DNA from: Cordylochernes scorpioides
Lineage: Eukaryota > Arthropoda > Arachnida > Pseudoscorpiones > Chernetidae
Assembly (NCBI GenBank): GCA_030710605.1
Contig: CP092882.1
Span: 16,552,062-16,616,061 of the forward strand
Length of the DNA: 64,000 nucleotides
Reading direction: 5' to 3'
A model generated the notes under the pieces. That model saw only the letters and a list, made by a program, of their open reading frames with translations. It did not search any database and was not told the origin of the DNA. Below are positions 13,301 to 28,300 of the stretch, one piece after another (position 1 is the first letter of the stretch; every line of letters starts with the position of its first letter). A program made the position numbers and the translations under genes.

Positions 13301-16300
13301 ACCAACAGAGCTTCACATGATGCAGTATGTTATCAAAATATTTCGCAATTCCAGTTTATATAGTAGTCAAAGATCAATTATCAACGGAAAAATATTAAAA
13401 GTTTCTCTCCCTCCTTCAGTGTCTTCCTCTACTGAGGGTGGGCCACATGGTCTCTCCATATCTCCCTCCTTCAGTACCTTCCTCTGCTGAGGATGGGCTA
13501 CATGGTCTCTCCATATCTCCCTCCTTCAGTGCCTTCCTCTACTGAGGGTGGGCCACATGGTCTCTCCATATCTCCCTCCTTCAGTGCCTTCCTCCACTGA
13601 GGTTGGACCACATGTTCTCTCCGTATCTCCCGCTATACGCTCGTATATGCGTCGTCCAGTCCATTGTCATAGATCCTGTGATTACATTGAGGCTGGTACT
13701 TAATAAAGAACTCTATTGATTTTAGTATTTAATCTTCGATCTATTTGATCCCCGATCACTTGAGATTCAGAAATTTTTATATATAAGGTAGGATCAAAAA
13801 GGTCGGTAACTTTTAATTAATTATTTATTCATAGTATAGTGATTTAAACATCAAATTTTTCAAAATAAGAGCCTTGGTTATCTACACATTTTTTCCAGCG
13901 TGAAAAAAACTGTTGAAATGCTAGTTCAAAGTCAATTTTTCTAAGCTTGTTTAGCTCCACCGTCGCATTTTCAATTACTGAAAACTACGCATACCTATTT
14001 ACTGGCGCTGCTAAATTAAATTATAGTTTAGGCTTTGTTCTTTACAGTTAAATTTATTTTACATTATAAAAGTTGTTTTATATTTTCTTTTTTAAAAGTT
14101 CGGGAACTTTTTGATCCTACCGTGTATTACAGTTTACAGTTGTGTGGAGATGGCCACTTACCGAAGGAGCACTCCATGGTAGGAGCTGGCACCGAGCGCA
14201 CAAATTCCATACAGCTCTGCTGGAACTGGGCGAAGAAAGGATCAGATGGTCCCATGCCGATGGGGAAACATGCTGGGTGCCGCAGACGAGGATTCTGGAT
14301 GATCTCTGGGTTGCAGCAGATGATTCCTTCTCCATTGTCGGCTGCGACAGAATTCACTTCTATGTAACCCTTATTTTCATTTATTCTTTTAAACAATTTA
14401 CACTTTTCCAGGTAAATAGGTTTGGTGTCTGAATTGAAGAAGAGAAATGGCTAAAAATGGTTAAACTCTACCTCTTTCTACTAATTGAAAGCTTATTGAG
14501 GTAAAAATTGATGAAAAAAGAATCAATAAGAAACAAACAACAATAATTATGATATAATATATCAATATCATCCAACAATCATAAATAATTTTAACTATTA
14601 TTAAATTCAAGAATCGTATCAAGAAACATTCAAAATTTCTTTCGCCATTTTCATTTCTCTAGCTTTCGTGCTAATTTTGGACTATCCATAAAGCTAGAGA
14701 AATAAAAATGGTAAAGATACTCAACCCTGGAATCCTTGTTGGTTTTATTAAATTATAAGTCAGAGTATGAACGTGAACCGTTTTTTTAAACATTCTCACT
14801 AAGAGTAAAATTATAAGTACAGACTATATAAGCATAATCTACATACAATAGTTATAGCTTAGAAGCTCAGATTTTTTTATATTTGAATATATTGCATACA
14901 CATATACAAATCAAAGACGTATATTGGATTTCTACACATAATACAAGGTTATCCCAAAAGTTCGCAAACACTTGAAAAATAAATCATAATCATAGTATGT
15001 TTACGAACTTTTGGCACAACCTTATAACAACGTTCCAAAAAAGAAATATAAGTCTCTTGTTGAACAAATGCAACAGGTCTCTGGAGATGATTTTCTCTAT
15101 TAAACGTGAATATGTAATCACAATAGTCAATATGCAAATACAAACTAACGGAATAAATGGTGATGGTGTCTTGTCTATCCCACTGGTTCCCCGGACTGCA
15201 AGTCCCAGCGCGTCAGCTCCCTCGGACGCAGTTGCATGGATCAACGGAATAAATATATATTTTTTACCAGATCCAGCAATATGCAAAATCGATCCTAATA
15301 TTTAAATGTATATATAAATCAGTTAGCATCTTAACGGCGTTTCTATGTTTCTATGTACTCCTGTAGAAGGGCAAATATGCCCGAAAGCTTGAGATTACGT
15401 TTAATAAAGATAAAAAGAAACTCATCTCAAGAAACTTGTAGCATTTATTTGATTAATATCCAGGAGAATTAAATCTATTCATAAGCCTCTTGTATTGAAA
15501 GTTTTCTATTTGTGTTGTATGTCCAGGGCTACGGTGTGATCCAGCGGGAGGGAGGGAGAATGTCACCTGAGCTGACACCGGTGAGTGTCAAGTCGTGGTC
15601 CAAGAACTGTCCCCACTGCATCAGGACAAGGTTCAGCACGGGGTTGGGACGGTCCCTGTCCTCCACGACAAACCCGGAGACATCGCGGGATGATGGTAGA
15701 GGCCCATTGTCCACAGACACCCGCGGCAAGTTCACACCTGGGACAAGACCGGGTATTGGATAGTTGAAGGCACAGAAAACCTGGTTGTAAGAACCATAGA
15801 GGAAAAACCTACTGGTGAAAAACACGAACAGTCGAAGAACCTACTATTAACATAGATGAGAATCCAATGAATATATTGTTGGCAAAGACGATAAATCTAG
15901 GAATCTACAGTCGACATCATGGGCAATTCTAGAAACCTGCCTTCAGCATAAATGACACAAACACACACCTAAGAACTATATGGTATTGATATAGTCTGAA
16001 GATGATTCCTAGAGAGAGAGGAAATTTACTGTCGATATAGAGGAGAAGCCTAATAACTCACCGTATACATAGAGGAGAAGCATAAAAACTTACATGAACA
16101 CGAGAAAAGCCTGGAAATTCATCTTGAATATAGACGAGAAGCCTAGAAACCTACCGACGGCGTAGACCAGAATTCTAATTGCACGAGTATACTGCCAGTA
16201 TAGACAAGAAGCCTTATTAACTTACTGTCAACATAGAGACAGGCAGCCTAGGAACCTACAATTAACAAAAGCATCGAACTTAGGAATTATCATCGACAAA

Positions 16301-19300
16301 TACAATAGTCCTAGGAATCTACTGTCAACATAGATATACAGAAAACCTAGGAATCTACCATCGACAAATAAAAAAAAGCCTAGGAACCTTAAATTGACAA
16401 AAACGTCAAACTTAGGCATTATTATCGACAAATACAATAGTCCTAGGGACCTACTGTCAACATAGACACACAGAAAACCTACCATCAGCATAATCAGGCG
16501 GCAGTAGACGCTGGAAAGCTGTGAAAGCCTTGCCCCATTGTGGTCTCTTCAGATTGTTGCAACTTCCATCCACAGTGCGGTACTTGGTGGACGGGCAGGG
16601 CGGAGGGATGGGACAGGAGTCGTTGATGACAGTCTCCCGGACGCTGATCTTGGGGAGTCCATCTCGGCCTTGGAGGTTGTTCAGATGGAATCTGAGCATC
16701 ACAACAACTTCCTCTTCAGATAACGATCAGTTTAAATCTCTCACTCACTGTTGAATATAACCAAATAGAACAACTTTCTGGATCCTGCTATAGTTTATAT
16801 TCGCATGAACTCTAACCGTCCGTATACGCCCCCTCAAATAACACCTCTTCAAATTTCACGTGTCTATCATTCTGATAAATAATCTAAAATAAAGTTTTAG
16901 GTATTATTCTCTTTTATTCTTAATTGAAAATTAAATAAATATCAAAATATTTGCAGAGTTTCTTTATTCAGATATTGGGAGGCAAGCTTTAACGCGGTCG
17001 TGCTTCATCAAGGCCACTGGCTCCGCAAAGGTGTGCAACACACATACAATAGAGATTCACAGAAATACATTTTAAAATATAAAAATAGTTTCCAGTTGTA
17101 TAGGGGACAGTTTCAATAGGGGTGGGATTATCTGTGTTGAATTCTTACAAGTATCTAGAAAGAAAAATAAATAAAAAATTACCGAATGCCTGTTCTAAGA
17201 ACGGAACAAAAACTACAGCCAGTGCTCTTTACCTTGTTTTACCCCGATATTCATTTGAGAATCATCATCATAATTTTATCATCACCTTCATAGATATAAA
17301 TATCAGCATTCTATTTTCGTTTATATTATCCCTTTATTGTTATAAGATTAGACAATATAAACAATTATTTATTGATTCTTCTCTCTCTCTCTAATCACAA
17401 CAACACACACAACAAATTGTTACATAAAAAAATACATATCAATTAAAAGATAATAAAAGGGTATATAAAGGGTAGATAAAATATAGGGAAATATATATAC
17501 AGTTGTATATGTACATGTTTCTTCAGCAAGGAAGGCTTCCCCACCTTGAGAGAGTCCTCCTCCAGACAAGGTCTTCTTGAATACTCCTTAGTTCCACGAC
17601 GAGGAAGTACCTATAGATGTGGGTCTTGGCAGACACCAATATCTATCTATCTAAGATTGTTAAACTCTCCAATAAATATTTGCTACAGTAGAGTCTAATG
17701 TCAATCTGAATAGGTCGAATAAATCTTGAGTTTATCATTATATTCATTATTATGTTTGTTAGAATGAAAGAAAATTTTCGTAATTTGGCTCGCACTCTGT
17801 ATAGTTTAGTATTTCCATAGGAGATAGCTAAAACCTTAGTGTAATAAATACTGTTTACACTGGAAACCGCTGGGAGGGTTCACCATTGATGATCCAGGCC
17901 CTTCCAATAATGTATCATTGTAGTAAGAGCAGTAGAAAATAATTTTTATTTAATTGTTTTTTGACTTAGATGTTGTACAAAATTTTAAATATTGCTTGAG
18001 AACGTTCTTGAAGCCTTAGAATGATTTTTAACGCCTTGTCAAATGTTTTAATTTTTGTTTTCTCCTGACGAGGGCAAAAGATTTTTGCCGAAACGTGGAG
18101 ATAATAAAAATATTTACTGGCCGAAGTATCTTTAATTATAAGAACTTGTAAAGTTAGTTTTGAACATGATATGCTTGCTGGGTGTATTCAAGCTGACTTA
18201 CTGTCTCATTAGTTGCTGAGTAGCTTCAACCACCACCATACCATTCCTGTTGACATCCCTCAATTCAGGATTCCCAGAACGGAAGAAGGCTCTATGGAGA
18301 GATTCCTTAGAGCCGTTGGTGACCACCAGTCCTGGAGTACATCAAGGAAGTTACACACAACATCAATAAACAAACAACAAAAAAACTGTTATAAGCAGTC
18401 ACATCAAGGTCACTGAGACAAAATGGTTAGATAACAATGATTTCCTATTTAATAAGTATTCAAGTATTAAGGTAATACACCAATTCTTCAGCCTAACTCT
18501 GAATAGATCCCCATAGCTAATGACAATAAGCTATATATAAATTATTATTATTTATTCAAATTATCACAATCATTATTGTCTTCGTGGGATCACGTAGTTT
18601 CAGCAATATACAAGAGTTTTCCGTTTAAGACAAGTAGCCGCTTATATAAGATATATTTTACTGCTTCAAATTATCCAATGAAATTTCACATATATGTCTC
18701 TTGTATATCAATTTTTATAAAACGGATATAGAAGGAGATTTCTGTCTTACCCATCTGCTGGAGCTCTTGCTCCAGAACCAAGACACGACCAACGACCTCT
18801 CTGGCAGCTTCTCCAGCACGGTCCAAGTCTTCCTTCTGGATTGGTGGTAGGTCGGCTTCTCTGGATGTTGGAGGTTCCTGGGGTATGGACACCGCTGGAC
18901 CACACAGTTCTGGGTTAGAGCAACATTCTCTTTCTATCTCTATTCAGGGAAGACCTCTGACGGTCCATCATTGATTGAGTCTTTCCCGATGTGAAAGCCA
19001 CCAGTATATTATTTATATGGAAATCTTGCCGGGATGAAATTTATCTATAAAAGCAAAAGGCACCTTTCCCATCAAAATAAACGTCAAAACTAGACGCCAT
19101 TTGTTGACCGTTGACTTCACCTACGTGAAAAACATGTGAGACCTACGTGAAGGATATGAGAGACCTACGTGAAGAACATGTGAGACCTACGTGAAGAACA
19201 TGAGAGACCTACGTGAATAACATGTGAGACCTACGTGAAGGACATGTGAGACCTACGTGAAGGACATGTGAGACCTACGTGAAGGATATGTGAGACCTAC

Positions 19301-22300
19301 GTGAAGGACATGTGAGACCTACGTGAAGGATATGTGAGACCTACGTGAATAACATGTGAGACCTACGTGAAGGACATGTGAGACCTACGTGAAGGACATG
19401 TGAGACCTACGTGAAGGACATGTGAGACCTACGTGAAGGACATGTGAGACCTACGTGAAGGATATGTGAGACCTACGTGAAGAACATGTGAGACCTACGT
19501 GAAGGACATGTGAGACCTACGTGAAGGTTCAGTGACCGGCAGTTCAGGACAGCACACCCCCGGAGTGCTCTCATCCACCTGGCATACCTCCATGGTGGTG
19601 GAGGGCCCCACCCTGCCAGCACATTGGTTGTGGGGGACACAGCGCCCCGGGCCCCCTGTCTCACATGGGGGACCTGGTAGAGGCCCCTCGTCATCAGGGA
19701 ATATCACAGGCCTCACTGAAACCACACACACACTGTTAGAGGACCCTCGTAATACCTTAATCATATGGTAGCCAATTTGTACTTGAGATAAGTAAAGGAA
19801 ATCGCTGTGTAATTTTAAAGGGATTAGTCGTTTGATATAGAATAGAGAAAGGGGGGATGCTTAGGTGAATAAAATAATTTCAAAGAGAACATATTGGGGC
19901 TTAGAAATATAAATATTTAAACAAAATATCAGTGGAAAATTATACAAAACTGAAATTGTACTGGTATCAGGTGGATGAATAAAAAGGCATTTCTTGATCT
20001 TGCAAATAAAAGTTGTCAATGGCTTGCGTTATCTGTCGGAATGAATATTAACTAATCGTTTATTTCTAATTATTCCAGAATTGGCCAAATACCCTTTATT
20101 AATAAATCAAGAAAAGCTAACTAGATACGCATTTCGAGTTCTTGGCCCCCATTCCACCTGATACCAGTTTAATTTCACTTTTGTACTATTTTTCCCATTT
20201 GGCGTTCTCACGCCCTTCCGGGATAAATACCTGTTTCATGATGTTTGAGGATGCCCCAAGACCAACTTTTTTTGTCGCTGATGAGGGCCAACAGCCCAAA
20301 ACGCGTATCTGGTTAGCATTTCTTGATTAATTAAGAAAGAGTATATTTGGCCAGTTCTGTAATAATTAAAAATTAACGATTAGTTGATATTTATTCAAGC
20401 TGCAAGCTATCAGCAACTTTTTGTTGCACGATCAGGAGATGGAATTTTCTTTTAAAATGTCAATTTTTTAATACATTTTAAAAACTTAGCTTAAGGAGGC
20501 TTTCCCGAAAGCTCGGCTTGTTTTGTGTTAGTTTATAATGAAAGAATTGGTGCTCGCAGAAATGTATGCCTTTGATTAATATTTTAAAATATATAGATTC
20601 CTCAGTTAACGTTTTCTTAATAAAATATTCATCTCAAATATAACACACAAAATTGAGTCAACATTTCTCCAAACCACAATAATAATTATAAGCGTCTGGT
20701 CATCTTTAAAAGCTATCCCCCAGTCAATAGGATTCTATCCATCAAATATTTATCTGTTTTGAAAATAGAGCAATCCATAAATAAATCTTTAATTAAAAAG
20801 GCATATATTGGATCAAAATATCATTTATTTTACTAATATTTCAGTTGGGTGAACGTCAACATATATGTTAAAACACCTTAATAAAGGTTGGCCTTCAGCC
20901 AACTGAAATACTGTAAAATAAATGATATTTGATCCAATATATGCCTTTTTAATTAATTTTTTTTATCTGTACCTTACACCATATACAAAGCTTCTGACAC
21001 CAAAGTATTTTGGTAGTAGAGGTACAATTTGCACCACGCTGACTATGGCCAACAGCCCGAAACGCGTTCGTGGTTGACCTTTCTTGATTTATCAAGAAAT
21101 TGGATTGGTCAAGTATCAGGGAACCGACTAAATAAATGTTTAGTTGATTTCTGTTCCACTAGATGGCGCTCTGCCATCTAAAATGTTCATGTGAACGTAG
21201 TCTGGATATAGCTTTTTTGATTTTAATATCAACACCTGACCTTTTTTAATTATTTTTTTTTAATATTATTACTTTTCACATATATAACCTCTAATTAAAA
21301 ATGCATATATTGGATCAAAATATAATTTATTTACTAATATCTCAGTTGGCTGAACACCAACCTTTTTCAAGGTTTTTACAACATAACCCTTGTATCGTAA
21401 ACATTTGTAGATAGCTTGAACAAGACGTAACGTGTAGAATTTGCATAAAGCAAATGGTGAATACGGGAGAAATAAATTGTATTTAAAAGCTATCCAAACT
21501 CACAACTATGTTTCATTTTGAGTAGCAGGCTTTGGAAGAGGGCGTGGAAGCAATAAATCTCACTTAAGGAAAAACTATAGAAGAACGAATCAATCAACAC
21601 AGAGCAGCCTTCAAATAAGTTCCTTATCACTTAGTTGATCATGTATTTACACAGGGCCACAGACAGGACTGTGAGAATACAGAATTCATCTCTAAAAACA
21701 TCCAGGACAAACCAGCAAGATCCATCCTCGAGAACAGAGGGTCGTCGGTGTACTCGTATGAGTAATCTAAACCATTGGGCTAAACCGTTGGTTTTCGACC
21801 GCTACGACCCGGGTTCGATTCCTTCTTTAGGCACTTTTTTCTGATTAAAAAAATGCTCCAAAGGCCCCCGATTCTTTCAAAAAGTCCAACCCCATCAGTG
21901 AGTGCAAATAAACAAACGAGGCTCTGGCACATTTGTAAGTGTAACGTCAAACTGCTTTTCACATGTGTAGATATGTGGTTCACTTACAGTACAAACAGTC
22001 GCCTACTTCTACCCACAATGTTTATCATGGCCTGTATCACGTATACTAGGGATAAGCAACAAAAAAAATGTTCCAATGGCCCCCGATTCTTGAAATATTC
22101 CAACCCTACCAGTGAATGCAAATAAACAAACAGAACGTGGATATTTACAGCCTAAATTTGAGGAAAAATCATTAAAAGAGATATTATAGTATCCTACGTT
22201 AGAAATGGTCGAGATTTTTATTTAAGCCTGTCCGAGAGTGATTTTTCACTTGAAAGCTATTCTAATAAAAAAAGAAACTCATTGTAATAAAGCTTTATAA

Positions 22301-25300
22301 TCAAATACATATCGTAAATTCCCCTAAATAACAAAACAATAATACATCGAGAAACAACAATAAATCTATATTAATAAAATGCAAATTTCATAAGTGTACA
22401 TCACTAAAAACTTTCGTTACAATGCATCAATTTCAACCAAAATTTCAACATTTATGTAAAACGAGATGGAGCAGGTTTTGCTTAACATCAAAATATTTTT
22501 CCCTAACATTAACATGCGTAACTTCGCTGTTATCGATTAAATACCAAAAAAAAATCAACAGAGTTAATTTTATTTATATATAAATACAAAATTAAATTTC
22601 AACAGAGTTAATTTTTTTACATACTAGCTAATAATCTCAATCTAAAAAAATATTCAAAACAAGCAATTTTAAGATAACACCATACGTAAAACAGTCGGCC
22701 AAGAAAACAAATAACGTGTAATATATATATAATATAATATATAATATATATATAATAAAATCTTAAATATTATTTATCAAAAGTAAGATTATCTCAGGAT
22801 GACACGGCAATTTATTTGAGACAAGAATAATGATACAATTCCAAGGCGAAGATACTATTCCTTTAACTTCCAATTACCGAGGGAACCAATTAATATTGAT
22901 TTTATTCAACTTATCGATAATTTTTCAAGGGACCGGAAAAAAATGTTCACTAGATAAAACGATGATTTTGTAATGTAGAAAATTAGGAAAGACAAAATTC
23001 AGGATGACACGGCACACAGGGACCGGGAAAAAATGTTCACTTTATCGAGAGATTCAAATTTACAAGTTTCAAATTATCAAAATATATCTTCTTTTTTAAA
23101 TAAGTTTATAGAGAATCGTTTTAACAAATGTTCGTTAGACAAACCTTTACTCGGGTAAAAACCCGGGCGAAGCCGGGCACATCCGCTAGTATGTACATAT
23201 AATTAATTCAATTTGCATATGTAAAAAATCCTCATTCACTTTTATGGATGCAGAGAGTTTTATAATATTATAAAATATTACATATTTATATGTAATTCTG
23301 CTTTCTTAAAAGCTTATGTCCATAGCTTCTTGAAAACCACATTTCTGGAATTCCACCCTTTTTTCAGTGTTGCATATATAAGCTGAATCATTCAATACAA
23401 CAATAGTCGGTGGACGAGTGGGTAACACCCTCGATTCCCGACAGTCATGAACTGGGATCCTGCGTTAACATTTTGTTTAATATGTGAATAACCTTAACAT
23501 ATTATTCATTATAAAGGACTGCGGCGTATGGTTATAAAACAACACTTAAAGTTTCGCCGCATAAGTTTCTTTTCTGTGAAAAATCAATATTTGTTTCAAA
23601 GAGAAATAGTAGATATTTCTCTTTGAAACAAATATTGATTTTTCACAGAAAAGAAACTTATGCGGTGAAACTTTAAGTGTTGTTTTATATTATTCATTGT
23701 TACAAATATCATAAACTAGGTTACTCTTGTTGAGCGGTATCTAATAAAGTGATTTTGGAACCGAACCGATTCAATACAGTATTAGAGCTCTAAGAAGCGG
23801 TCTGGTAGATTGAATTGGTGGAACCACTGATGATCTAAGCTCTTCCAATATATTTCCATCGCAGTAAGGATAGTAGAAATTTGTTTTATGTTTAAAAGAA
23901 ACATCGTTCTTCAATGCTTCCTTTTCTTATATGGAGAGATACCAAACCATGCGGAACCCAATGACTTCCAAATAAAAAGAAAGCTCAACGTCCTGAAAGG
24001 AAGCAGGAACATCCTGGGTGACAGGTACTGGTGACTTCTGGGAAATCTTGGATAACTCTTCTTCTGGGTCAGATAAACCAAAGGAAGTTGATGTAAGACC
24101 CCTGGTAACAAGATTAGCTTCTTTATCTCCCTCTATTCCTTGAAACTGTTTCTTTTATTGGAATAAATTTTCTTGGTTCTGTCATTCAGCTAGTTATGCT
24201 GAAATACCGCGCCTAGTGTAGTCCATCCTTCAGAATGTCTTTGTTGATGAAGTGGTTGGTGTTTTTTAAAACTACCGTTCCGTGAATAGATTTTTCTTCA
24301 ATTTCACCTATTCTAGAGGCCTAAAAAGTAAAAAAAAAAAATGCTTAGTTTTATGTGAACAATAGTTATCCAGAAATTATTTGAAAGAGCAAAAATAAAA
24401 ATCAGGTAAAAAGTTTCTTTTAATTTTGAATTTGCAAGAAACTTTTTACCTGATTTTTATTTTTCCTCTTTCAAATGCTCAGTTTAATATGCAATGACGT
24501 ATTCTGGATTCTTAACGATTATACATTTCATCCTTGAGTAGAATCCATTGCTAATATTCCCATTATTGCTTTAATTTAGTTTTCCTCCCTTTCATATTCC
24601 AGTAAAATATCAGATTATATTAGTTCTGATATATATACTTCACCTGAAAACACTTGAGTTCATCTTTTGAGAGGTAATAATGAATAAAGAATATAAAAAC
24701 ATTAAAAAAAGGTTCAAATACAAAAACTGTCGACAAAAAACCTCAAACGTGACATTGCGTCATAGCCAAAAGATGAATGACAGTAATAGGTTGACCTTAG
24801 ATTTGACCTTTTTATAAAAAGTCATGTTTTTTAATTATACTGGAGAGTCATAGCATGTTTTTACATGTAACTTATAATTGACTTGTACTTATATATTTAA
24901 TATATTTTAGACATTATAAAATAATAAAGCTTCTAGGGTTAAGTTTCTCTTGTTCAAATTTTTATTTTCAAACTTTCGGACTTGTCAGTCCTTCAACAGG
25001 AGTATCACGATAATAAATTGATGATATATACTATTTTTATATACAAATTAATTTTTACATATTTTAAATATTAATGATATTGAAAGGGGAGAAAATATAT
25101 ATTACCTTCTTTGTGTGTTATAAACAATTTAGACATGTATATATAAAGCAATGCCTAGTGAAAGCGCTCTAGACTTGAAACAGATTTAGATTTTTAAGTG
25201 ATTTTTGAATCTACGATTTCTCTAAGAGAAGCTACACTTATTTCTTAACCTAACCACGAGAAGGAATGAGTCTCTCTTTTGATGAAATACTAGCAATTAT

Positions 25301-28300
25301 ATCATTTTTATTAATCTTTTTTAAAATAGCATAATCTCTTTATATGACTGTCGAGCCTGGCGCCTTCTAATAACTTCTAATCGCTGGCGATTTCCCACCA
25401 AACTCTACAGCGATGCCATACCTTGAAAAAGGTTGGCGTTCAGCCAAATGATATATTAGTAAAATAAATTATATTTTGGGGGTCGGTGGAAGGATGGTCT
25501 AAACCGTTGGTGTTTGATCGCTACGACCCGGGTTCGATTACCGCATTGGGCACTTTTTTCTGTTTGAAAAAAAAATGTTCTAATGGCCCCCGATTCTTGC
25601 AAAAGTCCAACCCCACCAGCGAGTGCAAGTAACCAAACGGGACTCTGGCACATTTGTAAGTGTAAAATCGAACTGCTTTTCACATGTGTAAACTTGTGGT
25701 GCACTTACAGTAAAAGCAGTCGCCTACTTCTACCCACCATGATTATCGTGGCCTGTACTACGTGTACTAGGGATAAGCAAAAATATATATATATTTTGAT
25801 TCCATATATACCTTTTTAATTAAATATACAGTTAAACCTGTCTATAGTGCCCCCTCTAAATAGCGCCTTCCTCTCTATAGCGCCCGATTTTAAATACGTA
25901 GTACGATGCGATTTACATTAAAGGTAACCTGTCTATATCACCCCCTCTCTATAGCACCCTATTTTGGTGAGTCCCAAGAGGGGGCGCTATAGACAGGTTT
26001 AACTGTGTATATATATACAGTGGACCCTCGGTTTACGAGCACCTTGGAGTACGAGCTTTTCGCAGTACGAGCAAAATTTTTTGAAAAATTTTACCTCGGA
26101 TTACGAGTGAAATTTCGCATTACGAGCAACTCGTGATGGTTGCCGGTAATCGTGATGGATGATCTTCAGATCAGATTCGGGAAATATGTAAAATGTGGGA
26201 AACTGTGCAATTGTTCGTAGCAAGAAGAATTGCCCGAGTTTCAATTATTAAAAATAAGAAATTATTTTCGCACTACGAGCGTTTTGGAGTACGAGCATGG
26301 CTCTGGAACGGATTATGCTCGCAAACCGAGGGTCCACTGTATATAGATGGAAATTTTTCCGGAAGGAAATTAATCCATAGAAACAATGGGCGCTTCTCCC
26401 GTCAAAATAAACGTCAGAATTTGACGCCATCTATTGACCGTCGCCGCAACTAGCGGCCTCGGGTCGGTGACAAAGCCACAACACCAACTTTGGCAAACTG
26501 ATAAGCGTCCACCTAGAGACCATGGTTTCGGGCTAATTGCCCTCGTCAGTCTAGTTATTTTTTAATCATAAAATTATACTAACAATATTGCTGTATCATG
26601 TTTGATTGTCAAAAACAAAATTCCTTCAGAGTGAAAGCTAGTCACTGAAACATCAAGAATTAAATAATTGGTTGATGTAGCTTTATTTCTTTCAAACCAA
26701 CTTCCAACCAACAAATTATCTCTTTAAAATATATATATTTTTAATTATTTTGTGTGTGTTCATAGAATATATCCTTCCTTCCTTCCTTATATATATAAAA
26801 ATGAAATGCGAAATCGATGTTTGTTATCGCATCACGCAAAATCTACTGACTCAATCATTATGGAATTTCGCATGTAGGTAGTTGAAGATTTCGTTTAACA
26901 TATAGGCTATTCAAAAAACTAAAAAGTAAATGTGCTTTTTTTTTTTAATAAAAAACCAAAAAGCGTTAGTTCCAGTCTTTTACCGCTAGGGCGCAGCACT
27001 GGTCGCGACGATAAATGAATTTGATTTTTTTAAAGCATCGGTGGTTCAGTGGTAGAATGCTCGCCTGCCACGCGGGCGGCCAGGGTTCGATTCCCGGCCG
27101 ATGCATTTTTTTTTTAACAATTTTTAAAACTCATTTATATTATAACTATATTAATAAAATGCAAATTTCATAAGTGGTGTTCGCTAAAAACTTTCGTTAC
27201 AATGCATCAATTTCGACCAAATTTTCAACATTTATGTAAAACGAGATGGAGCAGGTTTTGCTTAACATCAAAATATTTTTCCTAACTTTAAAATACATAA
27301 CTTTGCTGTTATCGATAAAATACAAAAAAAATCAACAGAGTTAATTTTATTTATATATAAATACAAAAAAAAAATTCAGCAATTCATTCAACTCAATCTA
27401 AAAAAATATTCAAAACAAGCAATTTTAAGATAACACCATATGTAAAACAGTCGGCCAAGAAAACAACAACGATATTACATCTTTCTCACATATTCACACA
27501 CAATCTTGATTAATAATTAAAACTAATCTTTAGCATTGTTTATTATACTTCATAATATACTAGCGGATGTGCCCGGCTTCGCCCGGGTTTTACCCGAGTA
27601 AAGGTTTGTCTAGCGAAAATTTGTTAAAACAATTCTCTAAAAACATATTGAAAAATAAAAAAGATATATTTTGATAATTTGAAACTCGTAAATTTGAATC
27701 TCTCGATAAAGTGAACATTTTTTCCCGGTCCCTGTGTGCCTTGTCATCCTGAATTTTGTCTTTCCTAATTTTCTACATTAGAAAATCATAGTTTTATCTA
27801 GTGAACATTTTTTCCCGGTCCCTTGAGAAATACTCGATAAGTTGAATAAAATCAATATTAATTGGTTCCCTCGGTAATTGGAAGTTAAAGGAATAGTATC
27901 TTCGGCTCGGCTTTTTATATTATATTTACTCTTCATTGTTGGCTTTTTATCTTACATTCATTCTTCATTGTTGGCTTTTTATATTACATTTACTCTTCAT
28001 TGTTGGCTTTTTATCTTACATTCACTCTTCACTGTTGGCTTTTTATCTTACATTCATTCTTCATTGTTGGCTTTTTATATTACATTCACTCTTCATTGTT
28101 GGCTTTTTATCTTACATTCATTCTTCATTGTTGGCTTTTTATATTACATTCACTTTTCATTGTTGGCTTTTTATCTTACATTCACTCTGTTGGCTTTTTA
28201 TATTACATTTACTCTTCATTGTTGGCTTTTTATCTTACATTCACTCTTCATTGTTGGCTTTTTATATTATATTTACTCTTCATTGTTGGCTTTTTATCTT

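Noticed and set aside
12836..13305. ORFs in other frames across peroxidase exons 8-9
   Set aside because: The spliced frame with a 59-base intron gives a continuous family match; the others do not.
19120..19520. CRISPR-like array of 22-bp repeats
   Set aside because: Units are contiguous with no unique spacers, in animal DNA, and derive from a splice donor.
23404..23470. Possible tRNA (gtcggtggacgagtgggtaa)
   Set aside because: A-box-like word only; no acceptor pairing or B box.
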